Source: Methyloligella halotolerans (lineage in GTDB: Bacteria; Pseudomonadota; Alphaproteobacteria; Rhizobiales; Methyloligellaceae). From it: 64,000 nucleotides of DNA. The translations under genes and the position numbers were made by a program. How positions within the stretch are numbered: the stretch's first letter is position 1; every line of letters begins with the position of its first letter. Below the pieces are notes generated by a model. The model was not told the origin of the DNA, searched no databases, and saw only the letters and a list, made by a program, of their open reading frames with translations. This document shows, one piece after another, positions 62,717 to 64,000 of the stretch. The DNA lies in NCBI RefSeq assembly GCF_001708935.1, contig NZ_MASI01000001.1:434001-498000 (forward strand), given 5' to 3'.

Positions 62717-64000
62717 TCACTTGAATTTCTCCCGCGGCGGCAGTGCGCTCGAATCGTAATCGGCATCCCGAAGAAGCCCGGTCACAGTGAACTCCTCGTA
62801 GGCCTCCTCAGGCATGCCGTCCAGCCGGCGGTGATCGGTCTGCCAAAGCAGAAAATCGATGAAATGGCGTTGCCGCGCGGCATCGTCCTCCAGAGCGAAG
62901 ACGTTCTCGCCGAGGATGCCGCCTCCGCAATCCCGAAGGACTTCGGCGCAGAGTGTCGCCCTCAAATCGGAGTTCTGGGTCGGGGCGTCGTCGATCTGAA
63001 AAGGCCCAGTCCTGTTGGGCAGCTTGATGGCGAGAAGCGGCTCGAAGCGGGCCAGCCGCCCCCAGAGCGGCGGGACCTTGCCCAAGATCGGCTCTAGCTC
63101 CTCCTCCGGCTCTCCCGTCGTTTCGCCATGATCGGCGAGAAGAACGATGGTCATCTGGTCATAGACGCCGGCCTCCTTCAGCGCCGCGACCAGGTCGACA
63201 AACGTCCTCACATTGCATCGTACGAGATCCTCGTAATCCTCGCGTGACTTGCCCGATACGTTCACCTCGTTGCAGCCGCCATCCAGCGCGATGGGAGGAT
63301 GCGCCCCCATCAGATGAAGAACCTTCAGGCTACGGTCGGCATCCGTTGGCTCGAGATATCGTGCGATCGAGGAGAGAGCGGCCAGCGACTTCGCAGCCTT
63401 GCTGGCAGGCACCGTGCTCAGGGCGGTGCGCAGCCGGCCACGGTCGTCGTTGTACCAGCGCTCGTGAACGAAAGTGGGGAATATCCTCAGAAGGCCCAGC
63501 TCGAGGACTTCGAGGTAATTGCTGAGATCGACCTGGAATTTCTCGAGGCGGATCAGCTTCGATGTGGAAATGCAATGTTGCGCCGGACAGCCGATGATGC
63601 TGATCCCGGCAAGCGATGAGCCATAGCCGTGGGCCTCGAAGTCGGAGAACAGGCTGTCCTTCCTGAGATCGTTATAGCGCGCCGTGACGCTGCCGCCCTC
63701 ATAGGGTTTGCCCGAATAGATCGGGATCATCGACATCAGGGTCGTGGGCGCCCGGCCCACGTTGTTCCAGAAATAGGTGAAGCCCGTAAGCGCCTCGCGA
63801 TACTCCGGATGCTCCTGCAACACCTGGGCGAAGACGTCGGACTGAACCGTGTCCAGAAGCACGATCAACGCGTCGCCTTGCTTTGAGAACTTGAAGAAGC
63901 GGGCCTCTTCCGAATTCGGCGCGAGTTCGCTCGCGAGAGCGGTGGACGGCCAGGAGAATCGCCAACTTTCCGGATCGAGCAACGGCTGAAGCCCCATGGC
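62717..64000 (-). CDS. Alkaline-phosphatase-superfamily protein, 5' end beyond the window
   Basis: This is a paralogue of 59917-61635: both share LQPLL before the periplasmic domain, LIVLLDTVQSDVFAQVL, GFTYFWNNVGRAPTTLMSMIPIYSGKPYEGG with the Thr nucleophile region, LKVLHLMGAHPPIALDGGC, and TIVLLADHGETTGE. The frame is still open at the window edge, and the N-terminal membrane segments expected from the paralogue are outside it, so the apparent ATG at 63997 is internal. Function as for the paralogue: a periplasm-facing phospho- or sulfo-group enzyme linked to the glycan island. It converges with the MptE-like gene, 38 bp apart. Confidence 0.78.
   Translation of the reverse strand, partial: AMGLQPLLDPESWRFSWPSTALASELAPNSEEARFFKFSKQGDALIVLLDTVQSDVFAQVLQEHPEYREALTGFTYFWNNVGRAPTTLMSMIPIYSGKPYEGGSVTARYNDLRKDSLFSDFEAHGYGSSLAGISIIGCPAQHCISTSKLIRLEKFQVDLSNYLEVLELGLLRIFPTFVHERWYNDDRGRLRTALSTVPASKAAKSLAALSSIARYLEPTDADRSLKVLHLMGAHPPIALDGGCNEVNVSGKSREDYEDLVRCNVRTFVDLVAALKEAGVYDQMTIVLLADHGETTGEPEEELEPILGKVPPLWGRLARFEPLLAIKLPNRTGPFQIDDAPTQNSDLRATLCAEVLRDCGGGILGENVFALEDDAARQRHFIDFLLWQTDHRRLDGMPEEAYEEFTVTGLLRDADYDSSALPPREKFK

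Overview
The window looks like a chromosomal segment of a high-G+C alphaproteobacterium, most likely of the order Hyphomicrobiales (Rhizobiales). The reasons are a phosphatidylcholine synthase of the Pcs type, an IalB-family protein, a DUF3311/MctP-type monocarboxylate transporter pair, the recG / sdhE-mfd arrangement, and an outer-membrane porin preceded by a Pho box. No genus can be named from the sequence alone.

Left part (1-32,250): ordinary core chromosome. It carries a MarR-like regulator, TerC, pcs, a phosphate-type porin, an orphan modA, a UbiH-like hydroxylase, an LpxL-like acyltransferase, hspQ, an IalB-family protein, a YejA-like solute-binding protein translationally coupled to a degenerate acyl-CoA-synthetase homologue, mfd-sdhE and recG, a DUF502 protein, two SPOR proteins flanking glmU-glmS, a branched-chain-type binding protein, a zinc metallopeptidase, and the MctP transporter.

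32,256-33,568: a tRNA-Lys(UUU) gene used as an integration site. A perfect 47-bp copy of its 3' part lies 1.2 kb downstream. The small element between the copies has one low-G+C membrane-protein gene, no integrase, and repeated GTAGAG motifs just inside each end.

Right part (33,640-64,000): a secreted serralysin-type protease, then a large surface-glycan island. Sugar supply is ManC, Gmd and Fcl (GDP-mannose to GDP-L-fucose), an SqdB homologue (UDP-sulfoquinovose), a GalE-like epimerase, and an SDR / 2-hydroxyacid dehydrogenase / CMP-sugar synthetase cassette. Assembly and export are represented by a three-enzyme fusion (MptE-like/DUF115, glycosyltransferase, FkbM methyltransferase), a GT2 glycosyltransferase, a nucleotide-diphospho-sugar-transferase-like protein and an ABC-2 export pair. 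Decoration is suggested by seven sulfotransferase-like proteins and two membrane alkaline-phosphatase-superfamily enzymes. Together these suggest a fucose-containing, heavily sulfated and possibly sulfoquinovose-containing capsule or O-antigen. That is an inference from families, not shown.

At least six genes (sdhE, a SPOR protein, the export ATPase, sqdB, a sugar-transferase-like gene and a 2-hydroxyacid dehydrogenase) are interrupted by a single 1-2 base indel. In every case the second frame continues the family homology directly. This looks like recurrent indel error in the assembly or very recent mutation rather than long decay.
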